From NCBI GenBank assembly GCA_023416175.1, contig JAEZIE010000180.1:1-14696 (forward strand): a stretch of DNA of 14,696 bases, written 5' to 3'. Below are positions 6,510 to 13,755 of this stretch, one piece after another (position 1 is the stretch's first letter; every line of letters starts with the position of its first letter). The notes beneath the pieces were generated by a model. The model was not told the origin of the DNA and made no database searches. It was given only the letters and a program-made list of their open reading frames with translations. Made by a program: the position numbers and the translations under genes. The stretch is from Bacillota bacterium. Its GTDB lineage: Bacteria; Bacillota; Clostridia; Christensenellales; CAG-138.

Positions 6510-7931
6510 ATGGCAAGTTTGCCGGATATCGAAAAACTCTGTATGAACTGCATGAATGCTAAGCCGGACGCAGCCGCAGCCTGCCCCCAATGCGGCTATC
6601 CCGCCGGGGGATACGCCGCCTCATCAGACGAGCTTGCCCCACGTACCATCCTCTTTGGCAGGTTCCTCATGGGTCGGCTGACCGCCAGAGGTAATATAGG
6701 AATTCTATATGCCGCATATGATCTTAAGTGCTGCCAACGTGTCACCATACGAGAGTATTTCCCCAAAGCATATGCAAAAAGGGAGCAGCTCCGTCCCGGT
6801 GTAAGCCGTGTGGTACCCATAAACGGGGAGGCCGCGCAGCCGTTTCAAAGCGGTCTGGAGCAAAGTGAAGCAAAAGCGCAGCAGCTCATGCGGCTTGGCG
6901 GGCTTTCCGGGTTATACGTTCCGAAAAAATGTTTCCTCGAAAACGGAACAGCGTATACCGTGCTGGATTATGTGCGGGGCATCACACTGCGGCAGATCGA
7001 TCGGAACGGCGCGCCAAGTGCAGCCGATGCGCCGAATGCGCTGCGTCCGCTTGTAGCCTCGCTTGCATATATGCACGGCACGGACGTCTACCATGGGGAA
7101 CTTTCGCCTGGGCAGATATTGTTTACGCCCGAAGGGAAGTTCAAGCTTCTTCCACCCTGGGGGGCGCCTCAACCGGAGCTCGGAGTGAAAGATAACGGCC
7201 AGAATGCCCGTTCCGCGCAGGAGTTTGCCGCGGCCGCTGTACGGGATACTCGAGCCCTGTGTGCGGCGTTTTATACATTGCTGGCGGGCAAGGAGCCTCC
7301 GCCGTTTCAAAGCTGCAAAAGCGTGAAGGATATTCCATCCCTTTCCGGAATGGGCGTTCCAATATCCCGGCAGAAAGAAAATGCCATATGCAAGGGCCTT
7401 TGTGGCGGGTACCAGGATGCACGCGAACTCCACTGGGCGCTTTATGGGGCTACGCCCACGGAGGTGGGCGCTGTGCGCGGGCGGGACAACAACGCCACCG
7501 CCAGCCTAGAGAAAGCGGTAAAAACAATTTCCGGAGGCGGCGGCAAAAAAGCACGGCCCGCACCAAAGATACAAAATAGTTCCCCTTATCTTGTGGCATA
7601 TGCCGCGGCGTCCATGCTGCAGCTTGCAGCCGCCGTATTTTTCATGGCAAATGGCGGGGGACAAGTCATTTATGTGCTGCTCCCCTGCGCCGTCTTGAAT
7701 GGCCTTCGCCTGCTTCGGGGTTCCATGCAGCGCCCATTTGTGCGGATGCTGCACCTGACGCTTACCGCAGGTGCAACTGTGTTCGCAGGATATGTTCTAT
7801 TTGCACTGACGCCAGGGAACGGGCTGGTACAAGGGATACTGGCTGCTTCCTGTGCGCTGCTGCTTCTCAACGCTGTCTGTATACTCATCGAAACAATTTT
7901 AAAAGGTGCGCACAAGAAAGCGCCGCAGTAG
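6510..7931 (+). CDS. Zinc-ribbon pseudokinase with C-terminal membrane helices
   Basis: 473 residues; ATG 6510 follows AAAGGGGG with a 7-nt spacer. The layout copies the kinases of this cluster: zinc ribbon C11-x2-C14 and C25-x2-C28, then a kinase-like fold at about 45-315. Every catalytic motif is lost. The glycine loop reads LTARGNIGILY (57-67), VAIK becomes VTIR (Arg81), HRDISPDN becomes HGELSPGQ (195-202), and the DFG site reads LLPPWGAP (213-220). It should not transfer phosphate. The non-catalytic frame is kept (REYFP, ENGTAYTVLDYVRG, LASLAYMHG), which argues for a folded, selected protein rather than a decaying gene; there is no stop or frameshift. The last 115 residues hold about four hydrophobic segments (near 360-381, 386-402, 413-435, 441-463) in place of a single helix and sensor. 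Likely an allosteric regulator or membrane scaffold for the active kinases; this role is inference. Confidence 0.88.
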   Translation: MASLPDIEKLCMNCMNAKPDAAAACPQCGYPAGGYAASSDELAPRTILFGRFLMGRLTARGNIGILYAAYDLKCCQRVTIREYFPKAYAKREQLRPGVSRVVPINGEAAQPFQSGLEQSEAKAQQLMRLGGLSGLYVPKKCFLENGTAYTVLDYVRGITLRQIDRNGAPSAADAPNALRPLVASLAYMHGTDVYHGELSPGQILFTPEGKFKLLPPWGAPQPELGVKDNGQNARSAQEFAAAAVRDTRALCAAFYTLLAGKEPPPFQSCKSVKDIPSLSGMGVPISRQKENAICKGLCGGYQDARELHWALYGATPTEVGAVRGRDNNATASLEKAVKTISGGGGKKARPAPKIQNSSPYLVAYAAASMLQLAAAVFFMANGGGQVIYVLLPCAVLNGLRLLRGSMQRPFVRMLHLTLTAGATVFAGYVLFALTPGNGLVQGILAASCALLLLNAVCILIETILKGAHKKAPQ

Positions 7932-8000
7932 CGTATCCTCCGGTTGAAACGGACTAACCACGGGCGACGCCCGGCAAAAGACATACAACAAATCATACTT

Positions 8001-8006
8001 AGGAGG
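8001..8006 (+). promoter_or_regulatory. Strong ribosome binding site before the FHA/PP2C/protease run
   Basis: AGGAGG, 8 nt before ATG 8015, the best Shine-Dalgarno match in the window. The rest of the gap 7932-8014 holds a small GC hairpin (CGGGC-GAC-GCCCG, 7961-7973) without a T-run and no clear promoter. Confidence 0.75.
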
Positions 8007-8014
8007 AAAAACCC

Positions 8015-8590
8015 ATGCCGATGAAACAGTGCGAGAAAGCCGGTCATTTCTTCGATTCCGCCATCCATACCCAGTGCCCCTATTGCAATAGCGAGTTCAA
8101 CAACGTTACCCGGCCGCTGGATGCGGGGGTGACCATGCCGCCACAGGACTATGCGGATATTGACCGCACACGCGCGGGCGGAACGCCTCCGCACAAATCC
8201 AGCGAGGATGATGGGCGTACGCAGGTGGTCATCAAAAAAGAACTGGGGGTTGACCCTGTGGTGGGTTGGCTGGTTGCTACAAACGGGTCCGAAAAGGGAC
8301 GGGATTATCGCATACATTCCGATAACAACTTTATAGGCCGCCATGAAAAGAGCGATATCTGCATCCGCGGTGATGAAACCATCTCCCGCGAGAAGCATGC
8401 GGTCGTCAGCTACGATACGCGCGATAACAAGTATTATCTTTCGCCCGGTGACGGCAGGAGCATCATCCGCCACAACGACAAGTCCATATTTGCGACGGTG
8501 GAGCTGCAGGCGTATGACACCCTGGAAATCGGCAGGACGCAGTTGGTATTCGTGCCGCTTTGCTCGGAAAGGTTCACGTGGACGAAATGA
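8015..8590 (+). CDS. Zinc-knuckle FHA-domain protein (phospho-threonine reader)
   Basis: 191 residues, soluble. The N-terminus has C6, H11, C21 and C24 in the arrangement MxxCxxxGHFFD...CPYC, a metal-binding knuckle typical of FHA proteins of Clostridia. The FHA domain covers about 92-181: G108-R109 in FIGR, S124-R125-x2-H128 in ISREKH, and a closing DTLEIGRTQLVFVPL. These Gly-Arg and Ser/Arg/His residues contact the phosphopeptide in the family. The usual NG turn after the SxxH strand is changed to GDGRS. The linker between the modules (about 30-85) is Thr-rich and carries DRT at 50-52 and DDGRT at 65-69. These resemble the acidic-Thr sites that kinases modify in small FHA proteins such as GarA, so the protein may be a substrate as well as a reader. 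Its stop overlaps the start of the PP2C gene, suggesting paired synthesis. Confidence 0.88.
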   Translation: MPMKQCEKAGHFFDSAIHTQCPYCNSEFNNVTRPLDAGVTMPPQDYADIDRTRAGGTPPHKSSEDDGRTQVVIKKELGVDPVVGWLVATNGSEKGRDYRIHSDNNFIGRHEKSDICIRGDETISREKHAVVSYDTRDNKYYLSPGDGRSIIRHNDKSIFATVELQAYDTLEIGRTQLVFVPLCSERFTWTK

Positions 8591-9627
8591 ATGCATCCTT
8601 TATCATACTAGCAGCAACGGGCGGAGGAGAAGCTTTCAACACCGCTACGCCTTCGAGTGTCTTGGGCGGTGTTGAGTCTGCAGCGAGTGTCGGCGAAGCG
8701 GTGAAAAGTGCCACGCCTTCGAGCATTCTAACCAATGCTCAGCTGCCGATACTCATTATCGGTCTGGCCGTGCTGGCTGCTGCAGCGGCGTTTGCCGTAT
8801 ACTTCCTGCTTCTCAAAAAACGCGGTCTCTTTAACGGAAAAGGCGGTGGAAGGATGCATGCCGAAAAGGGCTGCGCGGTGCGGGTTGGGAATGCGCACCA
8901 TATCGGCGCTCGGGAAAGCCAGCAGGATTCCTTTGGCATATCGGATATCGGCAACCAGGCGCTTTGCCGTCAAAAGGGCGTGTTTGCTGTGGTGGCGGAC
9001 GGTATGGGCGGGCTAAGCAACGGCGCATTGGTAAGTACAACTGCCATAAAATCTCTGCTGGGGTCGTTCAATGGCCGTCCCTTCCATAACGATCCCGCAA
9101 CCGAACTTCTTTATATGCTGGGCCGCACCAATGAAGAAGTTAACGCGGTACTGGGCCACGCTGGCCCGGGCAAGAGCGGATCCACCGTGGTCGCTGTGCT
9201 GATACAAGGCAGGCAGCTTTATTGGTTTTCGGTTGGGGATAGCCGAATCTCTTTGGTGCGGGGCGGCTCCATATTCCAACTAAACCGGGAGCACACCTAT
9301 GGATCGGATCTGGATGAAAAGGCCGCAATGGGCGAGATGTCCTTTGAAGCCGCGAAAAGCGACCCGCAGCGCAACGCCGTAACAAGCTACCTGGGAATGG
9401 GAAGGTTAGAGAAGATTGACCGCAACATCCGCCCGCTGCAGCTTCAGGAGGGAGACCGGCTGCTTTTAATGACGGACGGCGTGTTTGGCACGCTTTCGGA
9501 CGAAGAGATCCTTTCGGCCATGCCGTTTGCACCGCACGAAAGCGCACAGCGGCTACAACAGCTCATACTCCTTAAGAATAAACCCAATCAGGACAATTTT
9601 ACGGCAATCGTGCTTGAATGCATGTGA
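8587..9627 (+). CDS. Membrane-anchored PP2C-family (PPM) Ser/Thr phosphatase
   Basis: 346 residues from ATG 8587, which overlaps the preceding stop in an ATGA; an in-frame ATG at 8560 is possible but less likely. About 50 residues with two ATPSS-[VI]-L motifs come first, then one helix (about 53-76) ending in KKRG, so the N-terminus is probably outside and the catalytic domain inside. The PP2C domain (about 95-346) has all metal-binding motifs: ESQQDSF with Asp114, VVADGMGG with Asp138, a GSTVVAVLI strand, SVGDSRI, LLLMTDGVFG, and the final DNFTAIVL. It is expected to remove phosphate from Ser/Thr of the kinases and FHA proteins, using Mn or Mg. No good Shine-Dalgarno sequence lies at the usual distance, so translation probably depends on coupling to the FHA gene. 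Confidence 0.9.
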   Translation: MNASFIILAATGGGEAFNTATPSSVLGGVESAASVGEAVKSATPSSILTNAQLPILIIGLAVLAAAAAFAVYFLLLKKRGLFNGKGGGRMHAEKGCAVRVGNAHHIGARESQQDSFGISDIGNQALCRQKGVFAVVADGMGGLSNGALVSTTAIKSLLGSFNGRPFHNDPATELLYMLGRTNEEVNAVLGHAGPGKSGSTVVAVLIQGRQLYWFSVGDSRISLVRGGSIFQLNREHTYGSDLDEKAAMGEMSFEAAKSDPQRNAVTSYLGMGRLEKIDRNIRPLQLQEGDRLLLMTDGVFGTLSDEEILSAMPFAPHESAQRLQQLILLKNKPNQDNFTAIVLECM

Positions 9628-9629
9628 AC

Positions 9630-9635
9630 GGGGGA
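9630..9635 (+). promoter_or_regulatory. Ribosome binding site that fixes the protease start
   Basis: GGGGGA lies 6 nt before ATG 9642. It favours that start over ATG 9618, which would overlap the PP2C gene by 10 bp and add eight polar residues in front of the signal peptide. Confidence 0.65.
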
Positions 9636-9641
9636 AATAGG

Positions 9642-11057
9642 ATGCGGCTGAAAAAGCGGATCATACGGCACATCTTGGCCACAGCTATTGCGTTATTGAT
9701 GTGCTTGCCTGTGCTTAAGGCGCAGGCCGCGAGTGCGGACGTGCGGAACGCGAGAAACGGCGTAGTGCGCGTACTCGCACTCTTTGCGAACGGTGCTTCG
9801 ACAGGCACGGGCTTTGCGGTAGGCGAGCCGGGCGATGCCGCGCAGCTGTTTGTGACCAACCATCATGTCATAGCGGCTGACCAAGAAACAGGCGACCTGC
9901 AGGGAGTTTATATCGTCCTGGACAATATAACCGAGAACGGCACGCTCATTGAGGCTGAGGTCGTAGCCGATAGCGAAAGGCCGGACTTAGCAGTGCTTCA
10001 AACGGGGGAGCCGGTTACCCAAAGAACCCCCTTGCCACTGATGTCTTACCAATATGTGGAAGCTGCGCAGGAAGCTTATGCGCTGGGGTTCCCAGGCGTG
10101 GCCGATGATATGGTACAGGAGGGCGAAACGCTGCCTTCCACAATTGAGGACATCACCATTACGAGCGGTATCATCAGCAAGGTGAACGCCGTCAGATTGG
10201 ATACGGATTGCTACCAGATTGACATCAATATAAACCATGGAAATTCCGGCGGCCCATTGATTACCGAAGAGGGTTATGTCATAGGCGTCAACACATGGGG
10301 AGCGGAAAATGTCAATTACGCGATACACATCGATTATATCATGGGGCTTCTGGAGGCGAATGAGATTCCGTATGCAAATGCTACGGGTTCCGGCGCACAG
10401 GAACCCGGGACCGCCCCGGGGGGTAACGACGGCTCTTCCGGCGGGAATGCACCTTCGGGCGGGAATGCACCTTCGGGTGGGAACGCACCTTCGGGTGGGA
10501 ACGCACCTTCGGGCGGGAACGCACCTTCAGGCGGGAACGCACCTTCGGGTGGGAACGGAGGAGGCTCGACTGTTACCGGTGGAGAGGAAGACACCAAATA
10601 TTTAATCATAGGCGGCGTTGCGGTGGTTGCCGTGGCGGCGGTGCTGATTGCCCGTGGCAAAAAGCAAAACCGGAATGCTGCCCAGGCATTGCCACAGGCG
10701 GCTCCGTTTGCGCCCGCGCCTTCGCCTGGTTTTCAAACGCCCGTAGGGAGCTTCACAAAACAGCTTTCCTGTACGCGCGGCGTGCTTTCCGGCCAGGTAT
10801 ACCCGCTTACCAATTCCATCGTATTGGGGCGCGACCCTAAGCAGTGCAATGTCATATTCCCAACGCAAGCGCCTGGTATCAGCGGCGTGCATTGCGAGGT
10901 GCGGGTTTCGGGCAGCGCTGTGACGCTAGTAGACCGGGGGTCTAGCTACGGGACGTTTTATAACGGCGCGAGGCTTACACCGCATCAGCCGGTAACGCTG
11001 TCCGCTGGGGATACCTTTTATTTGGCAACGCCGCAAAATGAATTCAGATTGTCTTGA
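9642..11057 (+). CDS. Exported trypsin-like serine protease linked across the membrane to a cytoplasmic FHA domain
   Basis: 471 residues from ATG 9642. A signal peptide (MRLKKRII, then a hydrophobic core, cleavage near AQA-AS at about 27) precedes an S1C/DegP-like protease domain (about 32-240). The triad is His75 in TNHHV, Asp115 in RPDLAVL and Ser202 in GNSGGPL. There is no PDZ domain. A flexible linker follows with six SGGNAP repeats (266-301), then one membrane helix (about 320-341, followed by ARGKKQNR) and a C-terminal FHA domain (about 375-470) with GRDP 396-399, SGVHCEV and SSYGTFYNG. The order implies protease outside, FHA inside. FHA binding to a phospho-Thr, perhaps on a kinase here, could place or control the protease; or the protease could trim the neighbouring extracellular sensors. 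Both ideas are inference. The next gene starts 9 bp later and encodes a closely related FHA domain. Confidence 0.9.
   Translation: MRLKKRIIRHILATAIALLMCLPVLKAQAASADVRNARNGVVRVLALFANGASTGTGFAVGEPGDAAQLFVTNHHVIAADQETGDLQGVYIVLDNITENGTLIEAEVVADSERPDLAVLQTGEPVTQRTPLPLMSYQYVEAAQEAYALGFPGVADDMVQEGETLPSTIEDITITSGIISKVNAVRLDTDCYQIDININHGNSGGPLITEEGYVIGVNTWGAENVNYAIHIDYIMGLLEANEIPYANATGSGAQEPGTAPGGNDGSSGGNAPSGGNAPSGGNAPSGGNAPSGGNAPSGGNAPSGGNGGGSTVTGGEEDTKYLIIGGVAVVAVAAVLIARGKKQNRNAAQALPQAAPFAPAPSPGFQTPVGSFTKQLSCTRGVLSGQVYPLTNSIVLGRDPKQCNVIFPTQAPGISGVHCEVRVSGSAVTLVDRGSSYGTFYNGARLTPHQPVTLSAGDTFYLATPQNEFRLS
10437..10559 (+). repeat. 18-bp coding tandem repeat (six SGGNAP units plus a partial one)
   Basis: Six units of 18 bp (consensus tcgggcgggaacgcacct) run from 10437 to 10544, followed by a seventh that changes after GGGAAC. 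The unit starts step by exactly 18 bp (AAYGCACC at 10446, 10464, 10482, 10500, 10518, 10536). Differences are nearly all silent third-base changes. The repeat encodes a flexible extracellular linker between protease and membrane helix and is likely to vary in copy number. Confidence 0.9.
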
Positions 11058-11066
11058 GAGAACGAT

Positions 11067-12920
11067 ATGAATGCAGCAGATATTGAACACATTTGCCTAA
11101 AATGTATGCAGCCGGGACTTTCCGGCGGGATGTGCGGCCACTGCGGGACCAAGAGCGGCTTTGCGCAGGAGCCGGCGTTTGCGCTTCCAACGGGCAGCAT
11201 CCTGCACGGCAGGTACCTGGTTGGCGCAGTGTTGGGAAACGGGGGATTCGGCATCACCTATATCGGCTACGATCTGAAGGAAGACAGACGTATCGCGATA
11301 AAGGAGTTTTTGCCGACCGGCATGGCAAACCGTTATCCCGGTACCACAACGGTTTCTGTCTACCATACCTCGCAGGAATTCTATTATGGGCTCAACAAAT
11401 TCCTGGAGGAGGCCCGCGTTATTTACAAGTACCGCGCACATGGAAACATCATCTCCGTGTATGCGCTGTTTGAAGAAAACAACACCGCGTACTACGTCAT
11501 GGAGTATCTTGAGGGCTGTGATCTTAAACAGTACCTTAACAAAAGAGGAGGCGTACTGCCTTTTGACGAGGCACTGCGGCTGTTGCTGCCGGTGTTTGAC
11601 GCGCTGGAGGCCATCCACAAGGACGGGCTCATCCATCGCGATATCAGCCCGGACAACATCTATATCTGCTCAAACCGGCAGGTTAAGCTGTTGGATTTCG
11701 GGGCGGCGCGCGTTGCGCTTATGGAAAGGAGCAAAAGCCTCTCCGTCATCCTAAAGCGCGGATATGCGCCGCCGGAACAATACCAGACCAATGGCAATCA
11801 AGGCCCATGGACGGATGTATATGCTCTGGGCGCTACATTTTACCGCTGCATTACCGGAAAACTACCGCCGGAGGCGACGGAGCGCCTGATGACGGATACA
11901 CTCATACCGCCGTCCCGTATTGCACAGGGCTTGCCGCCCGCAGGTAACGATGCTATGGTGCGCGCGCTTGCCGTAAAGGCGGTGAACCGCTTCCAAAGCG
12001 CGGCGCAATTTAAAGCGGCGCTTGCACAATCGCGTTCGGTAAACGAGGCAAACGTACAGCGGGAAGCGGCACAAATCAACACAAATCCTAAAATTGAAGC
12101 GTGGGGAACGACAATGAATAACAAAGTATTGGGCAAACGTATTCTGGCATACCTCCTTGACTCACTGATCGTCGGTGTAGCTGGGTATATCGTTTTCTAC
12201 ATTCTGGACGTGACTCTGGGCGTATACGTTTTACTGACGTACGTCCTTGGAGTAGCGTATGGATCGGTTCTGGAATATTCCCCCAAGCGCGCTACGTTGG
12301 GCAAGCGCGCGCTGCATTTGCACGTGGGGGATGCGTATGGGCAACCTGTCCCGAACAATAAGATCATCATCCGAAACCTCATTAAGTATTGCCCCGCGTT
12401 GGGACTGTTCATCCAGTTTGGAGGGTATCTCCCGGCGTTAATCTCGCTGGTCATATTTGGCTACGCGCTGATCGATGCAAAACGGCAGACGCTCTACGAC
12501 AAGGCTGCGGGGACTTATGTTACGGAAGCGATTTCCGGATATGCACCTGTGCAGCCACCCTATGCGGCACCGGTCACGCCACCACAGCCCGCGCCGGTGC
12601 ATATTGGAAAGATCAGCCTTCAGGGTATAAGAGGCCATTATTACGGCGTTGAGTTCCCGGTAAGGGACGCGGTTGTGATGGGCAGAAACCCCAGCGCCTG
12701 TGGAATCGTATTTCCCAATGATGCGCCTGGCGTAAGCGGCGTACACTGCGAAGTGCGCCTGGACAGGACATCCAATACCGTGCAGCTTACGGACAGGAAT
12801 TCCTCCTACGGAACGTCTGTGAATGGGCGAAAGCTTATTCCCGGCCAACCTGCCATATTGCATAACGGCGATACTTTTACCATTGGAGAGGACAATACGT
12901 TTGCCGTTACCATTCAATAA
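11067..12920 (+). CDS. Ser/Thr protein kinase - RDD membrane domain - FHA fusion
   Basis: 617 residues; ATG 11067 follows GAGAG (11056-11060) that overlaps the stop of the protease gene. Zinc ribbon C10-x2-C13 and C23-x2-C26; kinase domain at about 45-305 with GNGGFG 57-62, Lys79, HRDISPDN 190-197, DFG 210-212 and YAPPEQY. An RDD-family membrane domain follows (about 356-505): LGKRILAYLLDS, GKRALHLHV, and DAKRQTLYDKAAG, with about three or four hydrophobic segments. A Pro-rich linker then leads to an FHA domain (about 518-616) with GRNP, SGVHCEV and SSYGTSVNG. Kinase and FHA should both be cytoplasmic. Unlike the first two kinases it has no extracellular sensor, so it may act as a relay. The FHA could bind its own phosphorylated kinase domain or the products of the other kinases. 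The RDD role is unknown; in other proteins it is proposed to serve transport or ion exchange. Confidence 0.92.
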   Translation: MNAADIEHICLKCMQPGLSGGMCGHCGTKSGFAQEPAFALPTGSILHGRYLVGAVLGNGGFGITYIGYDLKEDRRIAIKEFLPTGMANRYPGTTTVSVYHTSQEFYYGLNKFLEEARVIYKYRAHGNIISVYALFEENNTAYYVMEYLEGCDLKQYLNKRGGVLPFDEALRLLLPVFDALEAIHKDGLIHRDISPDNIYICSNRQVKLLDFGAARVALMERSKSLSVILKRGYAPPEQYQTNGNQGPWTDVYALGATFYRCITGKLPPEATERLMTDTLIPPSRIAQGLPPAGNDAMVRALAVKAVNRFQSAAQFKAALAQSRSVNEANVQREAAQINTNPKIEAWGTTMNNKVLGKRILAYLLDSLIVGVAGYIVFYILDVTLGVYVLLTYVLGVAYGSVLEYSPKRATLGKRALHLHVGDAYGQPVPNNKIIIRNLIKYCPALGLFIQFGGYLPALISLVIFGYALIDAKRQTLYDKAAGTYVTEAISGYAPVQPPYAAPVTPPQPAPVHIGKISLQGIRGHYYGVEFPVRDAVVMGRNPSACGIVFPNDAPGVSGVHCEVRLDRTSNTVQLTDRNSSYGTSVNGRKLIPGQPAILHNGDTFTIGEDNTFAVTIQ

Positions 12921-12924
12921 GGAG
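12919..12924 (+). promoter_or_regulatory. Ribosome binding site fixing the soluble PP2C start
   Basis: AAGGAG 6 nt before ATG 12931, overlapping the TAA of the kinase-RDD-FHA gene. It rules out the in-frame ATG at 12823, which lies inside the FHA coding region. Confidence 0.8.
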
Positions 12925-12930
12925 AAAACA

Positions 12931-13653
12931 ATGGACGTTCGGATCGCACAATGCTCGAGCCGCGGTGGAAGAAGCTATAACGAGGACAGCGTTCGGGTGC
13001 TCCAGCGCCCAAACGCCTCAGTTGTGGTCGTGGCCGACGGTTTGGGCGGCCATGGGGGTGGGGATATCGCTTCCGCTATCGCGGCGGATACGATGACTGA
13101 GCTGTTTGCAAACGAGCCCATCGTGAATGCTGAAAAATTGCGGGCTATGTTCGAAGAAGCAAACACGCGCATACTCCGGGAGCAAACGGGCTTTAGCAAG
13201 ATGAGAAGCACCTGCGTGACGCTTTTGCTTTCAGATACAATTGCGGCGTGGGGGCATGCCGGGGATTCGCGCCTGTATCATTTTACGGATGGCAATCTGG
13301 CGTTCCAGACGGCGGACCACAGCGTATCCTTTCTTGCATACCGTTCGGGAGAGATTGCATATGCGGGCATCCGGTTCCATGAAGACCGGAACAAGGTGCT
13401 GCGCGCACTGGGCAATGAGGAAAATATAAAGCCGGAAATTGCGGGCGTCGAGCTGCGCCGTGGCTTCCATGCATTCCTGCTGTGTACGGATGGCCTGTGG
13501 GAATATGTTCTGGAAACGGAAATGCAGGCGGACCTGTGTAAATCAAAAACGCCGGAGGACTGGCTCTCGTTTATGGTTGCAAGGCTTAGTAAACGCGTCA
13601 ACGGCCGGAATGATAACTTTTCCGCTGCCGCCGTGTTCCTTATTGTACCATAG
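12931..13653 (+). CDS. Soluble PP2C-family (PPM/PrpC-like) Ser/Thr phosphatase
   Basis: 240 residues, the usual size of stand-alone bacterial PP2C phosphatases, with no signal peptide or membrane helix. Metal-binding and core motifs are intact: RSYNEDS with Asp19, VVVVADGLGGHGGG with Asp36, an MRSTCVTLLL strand, WGHAGDSRLY, FLLCTDGLWEYV, and the terminal NDNFSAAAVFL. It should reverse Ser/Thr phosphorylation made by the kinases of the cluster. It starts 10 bp after the kinase-RDD-FHA gene, the classical kinase/phosphatase pairing. Having two phosphatases, one membrane-bound (8587-9627) and one free, suggests separate pools of substrate. The sequences of the two differ widely, so this is not a recent duplication. 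Confidence 0.92.
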   Translation: MDVRIAQCSSRGGRSYNEDSVRVLQRPNASVVVVADGLGGHGGGDIASAIAADTMTELFANEPIVNAEKLRAMFEEANTRILREQTGFSKMRSTCVTLLLSDTIAAWGHAGDSRLYHFTDGNLAFQTADHSVSFLAYRSGEIAYAGIRFHEDRNKVLRALGNEENIKPEIAGVELRRGFHAFLLCTDGLWEYVLETEMQADLCKSKTPEDWLSFMVARLSKRVNGRNDNFSAAAVFLIVP

Positions 13654-13755
13654 GAGCGAAGCGGAGCACGGTATAATCCGCGCATGTGTGTTTTTTCCTC
13701 AGGCTAAAAATCGCACGTACATATAAATCGTATGCATAGATTGGGGGCAATTCAT
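13654..13755 (+). other. Gap between the PP2C and VWA genes
   Basis: 102 bp. A weak inverted repeat GCGGA/TCCGC (13661-13665 and 13677-13681) is followed nine bases later by T6 at 13691-13696, a poor terminator at best. TATAAT at 13672-13677 lacks a -35 box at a usable distance. GGGGG at 13743-13747 is the ribosome binding site of the next gene (8-nt spacer). The VWA gene could be read through from the operon or have its own weak promoter; the sequence does not decide. Confidence 0.3.

Noticed and set aside
7961..7973. CGGGC-GAC-GCCCG hairpin after the pseudokinase gene
   Set aside because: The stem is only five pairs and no T-run follows, so it is not a convincing terminator; the next gene may still be co-transcribed.
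7670..8596. 308-codon open frame on the - strand, the longest on that strand
   Set aside because: It lies across the end of the pseudokinase gene, the gap and the whole FHA gene. It has no recognisable motifs, and the + strand genes there have clear domains and ribosome binding sites.
10334..10660. Repetitive - strand frame encoding PPEGAF repeats
   Set aside because: It is the complement of the 18-bp coding repeat of the protease linker; the + strand frame has the signal peptide, triad, membrane helix and FHA domain around it.
13672..13677. TATAAT as a promoter of the VWA gene
   Set aside because: No -35 element at 16-18 bp and no extended -10 TG; the nearest TTGTAC is 23 bp away and inside the PP2C coding region.
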